NCBI GenBank assembly: GCA_001899065.1
Contig: MKUZ01000018.1
Location: forward strand, 152,829-216,828
From: Devosia sp. 66-22
GTDB lineage: Bacteria; Pseudomonadota; Alphaproteobacteria; Rhizobiales; Devosiaceae
DNA length: 64,000 bases
Direction of reading: 5' to 3'
Shown here: positions 14,008 through 23,800 of the stretch, piece after piece
Layout: each line of letters starts with the position of its first letter
Numbering within the stretch: position 1 is the first letter of the stretch
Notes under the pieces: generated by a model
What the model was told of the DNA's origin: nothing
The model's input: the letters and a program-made list of their open reading frames with translations, nothing else
The model's database searches: none
Translations under genes and position numbers: made by a program

Positions 14008-14958
14008 TTGCAGCGAAAGTTCCTGCCCTTGCCTCACTCCGCCAACAGCACGCTGACTGGAATCGCGTTCAAGGTCGCGTCGGTGATCGTGTTCCTGGCG
14101 ATGGCCGCACTGCTCAAGGCAGCAGAGGGCGTGTCGGCGGGCGAGCTGGCGTTCTTCCGCTCGTTCTTTGCGATTATCCCCGTGGTGGTGTTTCTCGCCT
14201 GGCGCGGCGAGCTCGTGTCGGGCGTCAAGACCAAATATCCGATGCGGCACCTGGCGCGCGGCCTCGCCGGCACCGGCGGCATGATGTTCGGGTTCTACGC
14301 GCTGACCAAGCTGCCCTTCGCCGAAGCGACGACGCTCAACTATGCGACGCCCCTGATCATCGTGGTGCTGAGCGCGCTGTTCCTCGATGAGGTGGTGCGG
14401 CTCTATCGCTGGAGCGCGGTGATCCTCGGACTTGTCGGCGTGATCATCATCAGTTGGCCACGACTGACGCTGCTGTCGAGCGGCGTCGATCAGGGTGCTG
14501 CGATCGGCGTCGGTTCGGCGATGCTGGCCTGCCTGTTCGCCGCGATCGCGATGGTGCAGGTGCGCAAGCTCGTCCACACCGAGAAGTCGGCGACGATCGT
14601 GTTCTACTTTTCGATCGCGTCGTCGGTGATCTCGCTCGCCACGCTGCCCTTCGGCTGGGTGGTGCCGTCGCCAACGGCGCTGCTCTACCTGGTGACCGCG
14701 GGCGTCTGCGGCGGCATCGCGCAGATCCTTCTCACCGAGAGCTACCGCCATGCCGATATGAGCGTGGTGGCGCCGTTCGAATATACCTCGCTGATCTTTT
14801 CGATCGGTATCGGCTATTTTGTGTTCAGCGACACACCAACCTGGCATGTGCTGGTGGGCGGGCTGATCGTGGTCGGCTCGGCGCTGTTCGTGATCTATCG
14901 CGAACGGCAACTGGGCAAGGCGCAGCCCGAAAAGGAAGTCGCGACGCCGCAAGGCTAG
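14008..14958 (+). CDS. EamA-family (DMT) transporter
   Basis: This is a 316-residue inner-membrane protein with about ten hydrophobic segments in two EamA repeats, each of roughly five helices. Typical motifs are FFRSFFAIIPVVVFLAW in the first repeat, LNYATPLIIVVLSALFLDEVV at its end, and the second-repeat YTSLIFSIGIGYFVFSDTP. Such proteins export small metabolites; the substrate cannot be told from sequence. The start is uncertain: TTG at 14008 has AGAGG too close to it, and TTG at 14029 lacks a clear ribosome binding site. Confidence 0.85.
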   Translation: MQRKFLPLPHSANSTLTGIAFKVASVIVFLAMAALLKAAEGVSAGELAFFRSFFAIIPVVVFLAWRGELVSGVKTKYPMRHLARGLAGTGGMMFGFYALTKLPFAEATTLNYATPLIIVVLSALFLDEVVRLYRWSAVILGLVGVIIISWPRLTLLSSGVDQGAAIGVGSAMLACLFAAIAMVQVRKLVHTEKSATIVFYFSIASSVISLATLPFGWVVPSPTALLYLVTAGVCGGIAQILLTESYRHADMSVVAPFEYTSLIFSIGIGYFVFSDTPTWHVLVGGLIVVGSALFVIYRERQLGKAQPEKEVATPQG

Positions 14959-15011
14959 GGGGACGGCCGGCGCCCGCGAATGCGAGGCGCCGTATCCCTG
15001 GATCGTCAGCC

Positions 15012-15653
15012 CTATCCCGCGAGAGCGATGCGGACGAGCTGCGCCGTGTTCCGTGCGCCGAGCTTCCGCATGGCGGCGGCCCGGTGCACTTCGACGGTTC
15101 GCGGCGAGATCCCAAGCACCATGGCAATCTGCTTGTTGGTCTCGCCGTCCGCCACCCGACGCAGCACTTCGAGCTCGCGCTGGGTGAGGCTCGCCGGTCC
15201 GCTCACCGTGGAGCGGCCATAGGTCTGTCCCGGCTCGCGCAGATCGACCCGCAGCTCCTCAATGACGGTGCGGATCATCTCGGCCATCTGATAGGGCCGG
15301 ACGAAGACCGAGAGCGTGCCCGAGCGAACGGCGCGCACGATGTGCGTCGCCTCCGGATGATCGTCGGTGAGCGCGAAAATACGCACGCCGAAGGCCATCG
15401 CCTTGAGATCGCCGACGACGTCGCGCGCCTCGCTCACGATCAGATCGAGATCGACAAGAACGACATCGGGACTGTGGAGCTGGGCGAGACGAACGAGCCC
15501 GGCGAACGAGGAAGATGTCGAGGCCATGAAGCCCTGTTCGCTGAACGCCTGGGCAATGTTTTCACCCTCAACAGGGTCGGAATGAAGAACGTAGAGGACG
15601 CGGTTACGATTAAAATATGAGCAATAGGCCGTAGTGGTTTGCCCCAAATGCAT
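15012..15653 (-). CDS. LuxR/FixJ-type response regulator, orphan
   Basis: This is a 213-residue transcription factor. Residues 18-137 form a receiver-like domain (VLYVLHSDP with D26, and VVLVDLDL with the likely phospho-acceptor D68). Residues 154-210 form a LuxR helix-turn-helix (LTQRELEVLRRVADGETNKQIAMVLGIS). The receiver lacks the usual conserved lysine, with FVRPY at that position, so phosphorylation control may differ. No histidine kinase is adjacent. A good GGAGG precedes the ATG. The gene converges with the EamA transporter gene. Confidence 0.88.
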   Translation of the reverse strand: MHLGQTTTAYCSYFNRNRVLYVLHSDPVEGENIAQAFSEQGFMASTSSSFAGLVRLAQLHSPDVVLVDLDLIVSEARDVVGDLKAMAFGVRIFALTDDHPEATHIVRAVRSGTLSVFVRPYQMAEMIRTVIEELRVDLREPGQTYGRSTVSGPASLTQRELEVLRRVADGETNKQIAMVLGISPRTVEVHRAAAMRKLGARNTAQLVRIALAG

Positions 15654-15948
15654 GGGAACCTCCGAATCATTTAGAGGACCTCCCTCAGTAGAGCGCTGGT
15701 TGCGCTTTCAAAACAACTACTAGAACGCTTGTTTGACGTACGTACGTGGAATGGTCACAATAAGGTGATTTCCCTAGGTGGTACTGGCACTTGGGTAAGT
15801 ACTGCTTACGCTCCGCAGTGTCGCCAAGGCCGTGCTGCTTTGGTCTACCTTGCACCGCGCGACTCACTGAGGAGCGCGAACCGGGCGAGCGTGACAGCGT
15901 TGTCCCGGTCTGAGTCGAGAGTTCCGCTCTCTAGGACGATATCCTAGC
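15654..15948 (+). other. Intergenic region with a possible promoter
   Basis: No convincing gene lies in this 295-bp gap between the LuxR regulator start and the uvrD stop. A plus-strand TTGACG (15733-15738), 17-bp spacer and CACAAT (15756-15761) resemble a sigma-70 promoter, and the spacer begins with an alternating TACGTACGT palindrome. A small RNA running toward uvrD is possible. The frames at 15729-15947 (+) and 15685-15867 (-) look non-coding. Confidence 0.35.
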
Positions 15949-18273
15949 TCAGCCGCGATTGACGAAGCTGTCGAGCACCTTCTTCTTGCCCGCCTTCTCG
16001 AAGTCGATGCTGAGCTTGTTGCCCTCGATCGATTCGATGCGGCCATAGCCGAATTTGAGGTGGAACACCCTTTCACCGACGCTGTATTTCGACCCGCGGC
16101 CATCGTCGGTGGAGCGGGCGACAAGGTCGCCGTCGATGGTCAGGGGGCCGGGGCCCTTGCGGTCCCTGGACTGGGCGCGGGCGCGCTGCCAGCCGGGCGT
16201 CTCGTAGACGCTGTCGAACGGGTCGGCCACCGAGAAGCGGGACGAGGAGCGGCCGCCATAATTGTAGCCGCCATAGCCCGAGCCGGTGTCCTTGACGTCG
16301 ACGGCTTCGGCGGGGAGTTCGTCGACGAAGCGCGAAGGGATGGCAGACTGCCACAGGCCGTGGGTGCGGCGGTTCTGCGCCATCGAGATCCGGACGAGCT
16401 TGCGGCCGCGGGTGATGCCGACATAGGCGAGGCGGCGTTCCTCCTCGAGGCCGGCGCGGCCCAGCTCGTCCATGGTGCGCTGCGAGGGGAACAGACCCTC
16501 TTCCCAGCCAGGCAGGAAGACGGTGTCGAATTCGAGCCCCTTGGCCGAATGGAGCGTCATTATAGAAACGGCATCGTCGGCTTCGCCGGTGTCGCGATCC
16601 ATGACGAGGCTGATATGTTCGAGGAAGCCGCCAAGGGTCTCGAACTCGCTCATCGAGTTGACGAGTTCCTTGAGGTTTTCGAGGCGGCCGGGGCTGTCGG
16701 GCGACTTGTCGTTCTGCCACATCGCGGTGTAGCCGGAATCGTCGAGGATCTGCTGGGCGAGCTCGGCGTGCGGCATGGTGCGGGCAAGCTCGGACCAGTT
16801 GTCGAACTGGGCGATGAGGTCGCGCAGCACCGTGCGCTGCTTGGGCTTCAGATCCTCGGTTTCAACCAGGAGGCGCGTCGCGGCGAAGAGGGCGCGCTCG
16901 GTGGCGCGGGCGGTCTCGTAGAGCTGGCGCACGGTCGAGTCGCCGATGCCGCGCTTGGGGGTGTTGACGATGCGCTCGAAGGCGAGATCGTCGGCCTGGT
17001 TGAAGACGAGGCGGAGATAGGCGAGGGCATCGCGGATTTCGAGGCGCTCGTAGAAGCGCGGCCCGCCGATGACGCGATAGTTGAGGCCGAGGGTGATGAA
17101 GCGCTCTTCGAACTCGCGCATCTGGTAGGCAGCGCGCACGAGGATGGCGACGTCGTTGAGGCTGCTGCCATGGCGCTGGAGCTGCTCGATCTCCTCGCCG
17201 ATCTGACGGGCTTCCTCCTCGCTGTCCCACACCTGGGTGACGCCGACCTTCTCGCCTTCCTCGCCGACATCGGTCTGCAGCGTCTTGCCGAGGCGGGATT
17301 CGTTGTGGGCGATGAGGTACGAGGCGGTCTTAAGGATGTTTGATGTCGAGCGGTAGTTGCGCTCGAGGCGGATGACCTTGGCGCCCGGAAAGTCCTTCTC
17401 GAAGCGCAGGATGTTGTCGACCTCGGCGCCACGCCAGCCATAGATCGACTGGTCGTCGTCGCCGACGACGCAGACATTGGCCTCGCTCGCCGGCTTGCCC
17501 TGAGCGAGCAGGCGCAGCCACAGATACTGGGCGACGTTGCTGTCCTGGTACTCGTCCACGAGGATGTATTTGAAGCGGCGGTGACACTCGGCGAGCACAT
17601 CGGGCTGCTCGCGGAATAGGCGGATGTTCTCGAGCAGCAGGTCGCCGAAATCGACGGCGTTGAGCGATTTGAGGCGCGCCTGGTAGTCGGCGTAGAGCTG
17701 CTTGCCGCGGCCATTGGCGTAGCTCGAGGCTTCGCCCGCGGTAATGTCCTTGGGCAGGAGCCCGCGGTTTTTCCAGTTGTCCATCATGCCGGCGAAGGCG
17801 CGGGCCGGCCAGCGCTTCTCGTCGATGTTCTCGGCCTCGAGCAACTGCTTGATGAGGCGGATCTGGTCGTCGGTGTCGAGGATGGTGAAGTCGGATTTGA
17901 GGCCGACGAGCTCGGCGTGCCGACGGAGGATGCGGGCGCCTATGGAGTGGAACGTACCCAGCCAGGGCATGCCTTCGACGGCGGAGCCGACGAGCTTGCC
18001 GATGCGCTCCTTCATCTCGCGCGCCGCCTTGTTGGTGAAGGTGACCGAGAGGATTTCGGCGCCGCGGGCGCGACCGGTGGTGATGATGTGGGCGATGCGG
18101 GTGGTGAGGACGCGGGTCTTGCCCGTGCCGGCGCCGGCCAGCACCAGCAGCGGCCCTTCGGTCGACAGCGCGGCGTCGCGCTGCTCCTCGTTGAGGCCGC
18201 GCAGATAGTCGCCGCCGGAGCGGTGCAATTGCGAGGTGATCGGAGCTGACCGGGCGGGCTCGGCGGGTACCAT
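15949..18273 (-). CDS. uvrD: UvrD/PcrA-type DNA helicase
   Basis: This superfamily 1A 3'-5' helicase acts in excision and mismatch repair. In order: motif Q and I (LNEEQRDAAL, GAGTGKTRVLTTRI), Ia (VTFTNKAAREMKERI), II (ILVDEYQDSN), III (GDDDQSIYGWRGA), IV (LERNYRS), V (SIMTLHSAKGLEFDTVFLPG) and VI (EERRLAYVGITRGRK). The 774 residues include a C-terminal linker ending in a tudor-like segment (YSVGERVFHLKFGYGRI). The family assignment is secure; UvrD versus PcrA naming is convention. Confidence 0.94.
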   Translation of the reverse strand: MVPAEPARSAPITSQLHRSGGDYLRGLNEEQRDAALSTEGPLLVLAGAGTGKTRVLTTRIAHIITTGRARGAEILSVTFTNKAAREMKERIGKLVGSAVEGMPWLGTFHSIGARILRRHAELVGLKSDFTILDTDDQIRLIKQLLEAENIDEKRWPARAFAGMMDNWKNRGLLPKDITAGEASSYANGRGKQLYADYQARLKSLNAVDFGDLLLENIRLFREQPDVLAECHRRFKYILVDEYQDSNVAQYLWLRLLAQGKPASEANVCVVGDDDQSIYGWRGAEVDNILRFEKDFPGAKVIRLERNYRSTSNILKTASYLIAHNESRLGKTLQTDVGEEGEKVGVTQVWDSEEEARQIGEEIEQLQRHGSSLNDVAILVRAAYQMREFEERFITLGLNYRVIGGPRFYERLEIRDALAYLRLVFNQADDLAFERIVNTPKRGIGDSTVRQLYETARATERALFAATRLLVETEDLKPKQRTVLRDLIAQFDNWSELARTMPHAELAQQILDDSGYTAMWQNDKSPDSPGRLENLKELVNSMSEFETLGGFLEHISLVMDRDTGEADDAVSIMTLHSAKGLEFDTVFLPGWEEGLFPSQRTMDELGRAGLEEERRLAYVGITRGRKLVRISMAQNRRTHGLWQSAIPSRFVDELPAEAVDVKDTGSGYGGYNYGGRSSSRFSVADPFDSVYETPGWQRARAQSRDRKGPGPLTIDGDLVARSTDDGRGSKYSVGERVFHLKFGYGRIESIEGNKLSIDFEKAGKKKVLDSFVNRG

Positions 18274-18479
18274 GACTTCCTTTTCGCGCGCCGCGCGGCC
18301 CGAAACCGGCAGCAGCGCGCGCTTGACGAATCTCTTTTTGTTCTCGGGCCGAATATAGGCAGCCGGGGGCCGGAAGTATAGGAAAGGGGACAGTCACAGG
18401 GCTGTCATGTCCCCGTCATGGCAGGGCAATGCGGCGGCCTTATGCGAACCCGTCTTTTCGATCCAAACGGGGCGCTCCA

Positions 18480-20651
18480 ATGCACGCTAAATCCGTCCTC
18501 CTGGCCCTGACGGCCGGGCTACTCGCCGGCTCGGCAGCCGGCGCCGAATATTTCGACCGCATCGCCAGCTTTCCGGTGGCGCTCAACAATCCGGACGTCG
18601 AGCTGGGGAGCGCCGAGAACTCGGCAGAGATCATCACGGCGACCGAAGACGGCATGACGCTCGTCTATTCGAATGCGCTGGGCGGCATCGGCTTCATCGA
18701 CATCACCGATCCCAAGGCGCCCAAGGCCGGCGGGTTCGTGGCGCTCGACGGCAGCCCGACTTCGGTGGCCGTGATCGGCGGTCGCGCACTGGTGACGGTG
18801 GATATGACCGAGGATTTCACCAAGCCCAGCGGCTATCTCGCGCTGGTCGATATCGCCAGCAAGACGGTCGAGTCGCAGTGCGATCTCGGCGGCCAGCCCG
18901 ATGCGATCGCTAAGAACCACGACGCGTCGATCGTTGCGATCTCGATGGAGAATCAGCGCGATGAGGACGTGAATGATGGCGACATCCCGCAGCTGCCGAG
19001 CGGTAACGTCACGTTCTTCACGGTGGGCGAAGGTGGCTCGGTCGATTGCGGCACGATGCGCGTGACGGAGCTCGCCGGCGTCGCCGATATCGCAGGCGAG
19101 GATGCCGAGCCTGAATACACCGACTTCAACGGCAAGAACGAGCTGGCCGTCACGCTGCAGGAAAACAACCATATCGTCATCGTCAACGGCGAGACCGGCG
19201 CGATTGTCTCCGACTTCCCGGCGGGCGCAGTCGATCTCACCAACATCGATGCGACCGAGGATGGCGTGCTGAGTTTCACCGAGAGCCAGCCGAGCCGCCT
19301 GCGCGAGCCGGACGCGATCCAGTGGCTCGACGACGAGCGCATCGTGATCGCCAATGAGGGCGACTGGCATGGCGGCTCGCGCGGCTTCACGATCTTCAGC
19401 AAGGACGGCACCGAGCTCTACGAGAGCGGTCCGTCGATGGAATACATCGCCGCACAGCTCGGCCACTATCCCGAGGGGCGCTCCGACGCCAAGGGCGTCG
19501 AGCCCGAGGGCATGGAAGTGGGGACGTTCGGTGAGACCCGCTACATCTTCGTGAACCAGGAACGCTCGTCGCTGGTGGCGGTCTACAGGGACACCGGCAC
19601 CGTGCCGGAATATGTCCAGTCGCTGCCCTCGGGCATCGGGCCGGAAGGTGCGCTCGCGATCCCGTCGCGCCATCTCTACGTCACGGCGAACGAGACCGAT
19701 CTCAGCCCCGATGGGCTCGCGGGGTCGCATGTGATGATCTTCGAGCTCGCCGAGCGCGACGCGCCGGCCTATCCGCAGGTCATATCCGACCTCGACGCCA
19801 GCGGCCTGCCGATCGGCTGGGCGGCGCTTTCGGGCGCGGCGGCCGATGCCGACAAGCGAGGTACGCTCTATGTCGTGAGCGACAGCGCGTTCACGCAGGC
19901 GGCCATCTACACCATGGATGCAACGCACAAGCCGGCGCGGATTACGGCGAAGACGGTGGTGACACGCAATGGCGTGCCGGCACAGAAGCTCGATCTCGAA
20001 GGCATCACGCAGGACGGCGAGGGTGGTTTCTGGCTCGCCTCGGAAGGCGATACGGCCAAGCTGACGCCGCATGCGCTCTATCACGTCAATGCCGAGGGCG
20101 AGATCGAAGACGAGCTTGCTTATCCGGCGGCGCTGCTGGCCGGGGAGACCCGTTCGGGCTCGGAAGGCATCGCCAGGATCGGCGATACGCTGTGGATTGC
20201 CATCCAGCGCGAGTGGAAGGACGACGAGAAGGGCTTCGTCAAGCTCGTGGCCTACAACACGCAGAGCGAGGAATGGGGCGCGGTGCGCTATCCGCTCGAC
20301 AAGGCACCGGAAGGCGGCTGGGTCGGGCTGAGCGAAATCACCGTCCATGGCGACTACGCCTATCTGATCGAACGCGACAACCAGATCGGCGGCAAGGCCG
20401 CGCTCAAGGCGGTCTACCGCGTGCCGGTGTCCCAACTGGTGCCGGCGCCGCTCGGCGGCGAGCTGCCGGTGGTGAGCAAGGAACTGGTCCGCGATATGAT
20501 CCCCGACCTCAAATCCGGCAACGGCTATGTGGTCGACAAGGTCGAGAGCCTCGCGATCGACGGCGAGGGCACGGCCTATGTCATCACCGACAATGACGGC
20601 GTGGACGACAGCTCGGGCGAGACGCTCCTGTGGACCTTCAAGGTCGAGTAA
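18480..20651 (+). CDS. Secreted beta-propeller protein, esterase-like phytase family
   Basis: This is a 723-residue exported protein. The start at 18480 is chosen because it gives a signal peptide (MHAKSVLLALTAGLLAGSAAGA); an in-frame ATG at 18429 would add 17 residues. The first half has propeller-like repeats (GGIGFIDITDPKAPKAGGFV, GYLALVDIASKTVESQ). The second half matches the esterase-like phytase domain, with KLDLEGITQDGEGGFWLASEG, GSEGIARIGDTLWIAIQRE and VDKVESLAIDGEGTAYVITDNDG. The likely role is periplasmic phosphoester or ester hydrolysis; the substrate is not known. Confidence 0.8.
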   Translation: MHAKSVLLALTAGLLAGSAAGAEYFDRIASFPVALNNPDVELGSAENSAEIITATEDGMTLVYSNALGGIGFIDITDPKAPKAGGFVALDGSPTSVAVIGGRALVTVDMTEDFTKPSGYLALVDIASKTVESQCDLGGQPDAIAKNHDASIVAISMENQRDEDVNDGDIPQLPSGNVTFFTVGEGGSVDCGTMRVTELAGVADIAGEDAEPEYTDFNGKNELAVTLQENNHIVIVNGETGAIVSDFPAGAVDLTNIDATEDGVLSFTESQPSRLREPDAIQWLDDERIVIANEGDWHGGSRGFTIFSKDGTELYESGPSMEYIAAQLGHYPEGRSDAKGVEPEGMEVGTFGETRYIFVNQERSSLVAVYRDTGTVPEYVQSLPSGIGPEGALAIPSRHLYVTANETDLSPDGLAGSHVMIFELAERDAPAYPQVISDLDASGLPIGWAALSGAAADADKRGTLYVVSDSAFTQAAIYTMDATHKPARITAKTVVTRNGVPAQKLDLEGITQDGEGGFWLASEGDTAKLTPHALYHVNAEGEIEDELAYPAALLAGETRSGSEGIARIGDTLWIAIQREWKDDEKGFVKLVAYNTQSEEWGAVRYPLDKAPEGGWVGLSEITVHGDYAYLIERDNQIGGKAALKAVYRVPVSQLVPAPLGGELPVVSKELVRDMIPDLKSGNGYVVDKVESLAIDGEGTAYVITDNDGVDDSSGETLLWTFKVE

Positions 20652-20678
20652 GCAAACGGCCTGCATGCGTCAGGCTCT

Positions 20679-20702
20679 GGGGGCGGGCTGCGGCCCGCCC
20701 CC
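20679..20702. terminator. Strong GC hairpin after the phytase-like gene
   Basis: A perfect 10-bp stem GGGGGCGGGC / GCCCGCCCCC with a 4-base loop TGCG lies 28 bp after the stop. There is no clear T-run, so termination may be partial or may need Rho. Confidence 0.5.
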
Positions 20703-20846
20703 TCCGTTTCGGCTGGCGGCCGACGCCGAGCGCCGCAATTCGCCCCTCGCCGGGCCAAAATTCCGCCGTGGACGCAAGCCATTGGCAGGGGTGACGCCGG
20801 GGAGTGGGTTCCGTACACTCAGCTCCATTGGGGAATTGCCGGGCCA

Positions 20847-23800
20847 GTGCTCAACCGCCTCTTCGTGATCGTCGGATTTCTCGTGATCCTCGCCATTGGC
20901 GGGGCTTTCGTCATTCCGCGATTCATCACCTGGAGCGACTACCGGCCGCGGCTCGAGGCAATGGCGACGCAGGCGTTCGGTACGCCGGTGGAGATCACCG
21001 GCGACATCTCGCTGAACCTGCTGCCGCAGCCGCTGCTGGTCTTCACCAAGGTGCGCGTCGGACCGACCGAGGCGCCGGCGATCGAGGTGGAGAAGGTCGA
21101 GGCGGAGTTCTCGCTCTTCGACTTCCTGTCGGACCGCTACAAGGTGACGCGCCTCGAGCTCGAGCAGCCCGTGGTGACGGTGGCGATCCGGGAAGATGGC
21201 AGCGTCGATTCCGGCTTCGCGCTGGCGCCCGAGGCGGCGCAGTCCAATGTATCGATCGCCAACGCCGCGATCGTGGGTGGGCGGGTGCAGCTCGCCGATG
21301 CGCGCTCTGGGGAGACGCATGTCGCCGAGGCGATCACCGGAGAGCTGCGGCTCGATTCGATCAAGGGACCGTTCAGCTTCCAGGGCAGCGGCACACTCGA
21401 CAGTGCTGCCTACACGATGCGCGTGTCGACGGCGCAACTCAACGATGCCGGCGCAACGACGCTGTCGCTGTATCTGCAGGCGGAGGACCGGTCGTTCACC
21501 GTCGAAGCCAGTGGCGCGCTGCAGACGGGAGCCGCACCGAAATTTGCCGGCGACTTCACCTATCGCCGTCCGCCGCCGCGGCCAGTGGAGGGGCAGATCG
21601 TCGATGCCGGGCGCGGCGACCTGCTGCTGCAAGGCAAGGTGGAAGCTGTTGCCGACCGCGTGCTGCTTTCGGAGTACACGCTGCTGCCTGACGAGAACCG
21701 CGCTGCGACGCGGCTGCTGGGTGCCGCCGAACTCAAGCTCGGCGAAGGCATGGCGTTCAATGCAATCGTTTCGGGCAGCGTGATCGCGCTGCCGCCGCGC
21801 GACGCGACCAAGGAGCTGACCGATCCGCCCTACGAGCTGGTGCGGCTGCTCGGCGAAACGCCGCTGCCGCCGATCCCCAATATTCCGGGAACGATCGGGC
21901 TTGATATCACCGAACTCAATCTGCGCGGCGTGTCGCTGCGCGACCTGCGGCTCGATGCGGCCACCGACGCCAAGAGCTGGACCATCGAGCACTTCTCGGC
22001 GTCGCTGCCGGGGAGCACGAAGGTCGGCCTGACGGGTAATCTGAGCGTTGTCGACGGCCACCCGATCTTTGCCGGTGGCGTCACCGTGGCGAGCCAGCAG
22101 CTCGACCGGCTGGCGGCGCTGTGGCGCAAGGCGCCCGACGGCAATCCGCTGTTCAACATGGAAGGCTCGCTGACCTCCGATGTCGCGCTGTCGAGCGACA
22201 CGCTGACGCTGTCGTCGGGCACGCTGGTACTCGCCGGCATCAACCAGGGGTTCGACGCCGCGATCAATTTCGGCGCGCAGCGTGAGCTGAAGCTTGGCGT
22301 CCACTTCACGACGCTCGGGCAGGAGGAGAGCAATGCGATCGCGGCACTGCTGCCCGACGTTGTCGGCACCGGCAGCTTCGGCGCGACCTTTCCCAAGGGC
22401 GCGATCGATGTGAGCGCCAGCCGCGCCGTGCTGTTCGGGCTGCCGGGGAGCGGCCTTGCGGCCCTGGCGAACTGGGAGGGCGGTGTCCTCGAACTCTCAA
22501 AGCTCCACGCCGACGATCTGGGCGGCGCGATGATCGACGCCAAGCTCACCGCGTTCGGTACGCTGATGAAGCCTGAACTGTCGGGTAATGGGTCGATCCG
22601 GATCAGCGATGGCGCGCCGATCGTGACGGCAGTGCTGGGCAGCATCCATACGCCGCCGGCCATCGCCGAGTTCCTGCACCGCTCGCTGCCGGCGACGCTC
22701 GACGTGCAGCTCGATCCGCCGACGGGCGAGGGCGGGCAGACGCTCAATGCGACGGGCCGGCTCGGCACGGCCGACACCAAGATCGTGGCGCAACTGGGCG
22801 GTGGCATCGCCAACGCGCTGGTGGCGCCGCTTGCAGCGACGCTGGAGCTCAACTCGGAGAGCCCCGCGCTGATGACCGCGCAGCTCGGGCTGGGCAGCAC
22901 GCCGATCCTCGACGATAGAACGCCGCTCCATCTGGCGGCGACGATCGAGGGGACGCCGGCCAACAGCTACGAGATTCATGCGCGGCTCGAGGGCGGTGCG
23001 GACCGCATCGCCTTCGACGGCAATGTGGTGCCGGGCGATTTCACCCGTATCGGCGGCAATGGCAGCGTCGAGATGGTGCTGAGCGATCCGGGCATCCTCG
23101 CCGAGATCGCCGGTGCCGACGGCATCTACGTACCTGCACTGAGCGGTCGCGCGCAGCTGCGGTTCGACGGGCTCGACAGTATCACGCTCGCCGATATCGA
23201 GACGGCCGATGCGACGGGGGAGCTGGCCCTGACCCGGCGCGATGGCATCGCGGCAATCACCGGCTCGCTCAAGCTGGCGTCGCTCGATGCGATCGCGCTG
23301 CTGCCGATGCTGGCGGGACCGTCGGGGACGGTGGCGGGAGAGGGGCTGTGGCCCGAGGGGCCGATCGATATCGGAGATGGCCCGCGCGCCAGCACCGGAC
23401 GCATCGACGTCGCGGTGGCCGAGGTGACGGCGGGCGGGCAGAAGCTGCTGGCCGACGCGACGTTCGGGCTCGACTGGGACGCGCAGAGCATCGGCCTGCG
23501 CGAACTGAGCGGCGAGGCGGAGGGCGGCACGCTGACGCTCGACGCCAAGGTGTGCTGCTCCAACCCGGCACTGCCGGCCAAGCAGCTTACCGGGCGGCTG
23601 GCGCTCGACGGCGTGCCGCTCGATGTCGTGGCACCCGGCGCCATCGCCGCGGGGCTCGACGGCAAGCTGACGGCAACGGCGGCGTTCGACGGGACGGGTG
23701 AGACGATGGCCGCCGCGGTGCGTGCGATGACCGGCACCGGCAGCTACACGATCAGCGATTTCTCGGCGCAGAACTTCGATCCACAGGCCTTCAACAGCCT

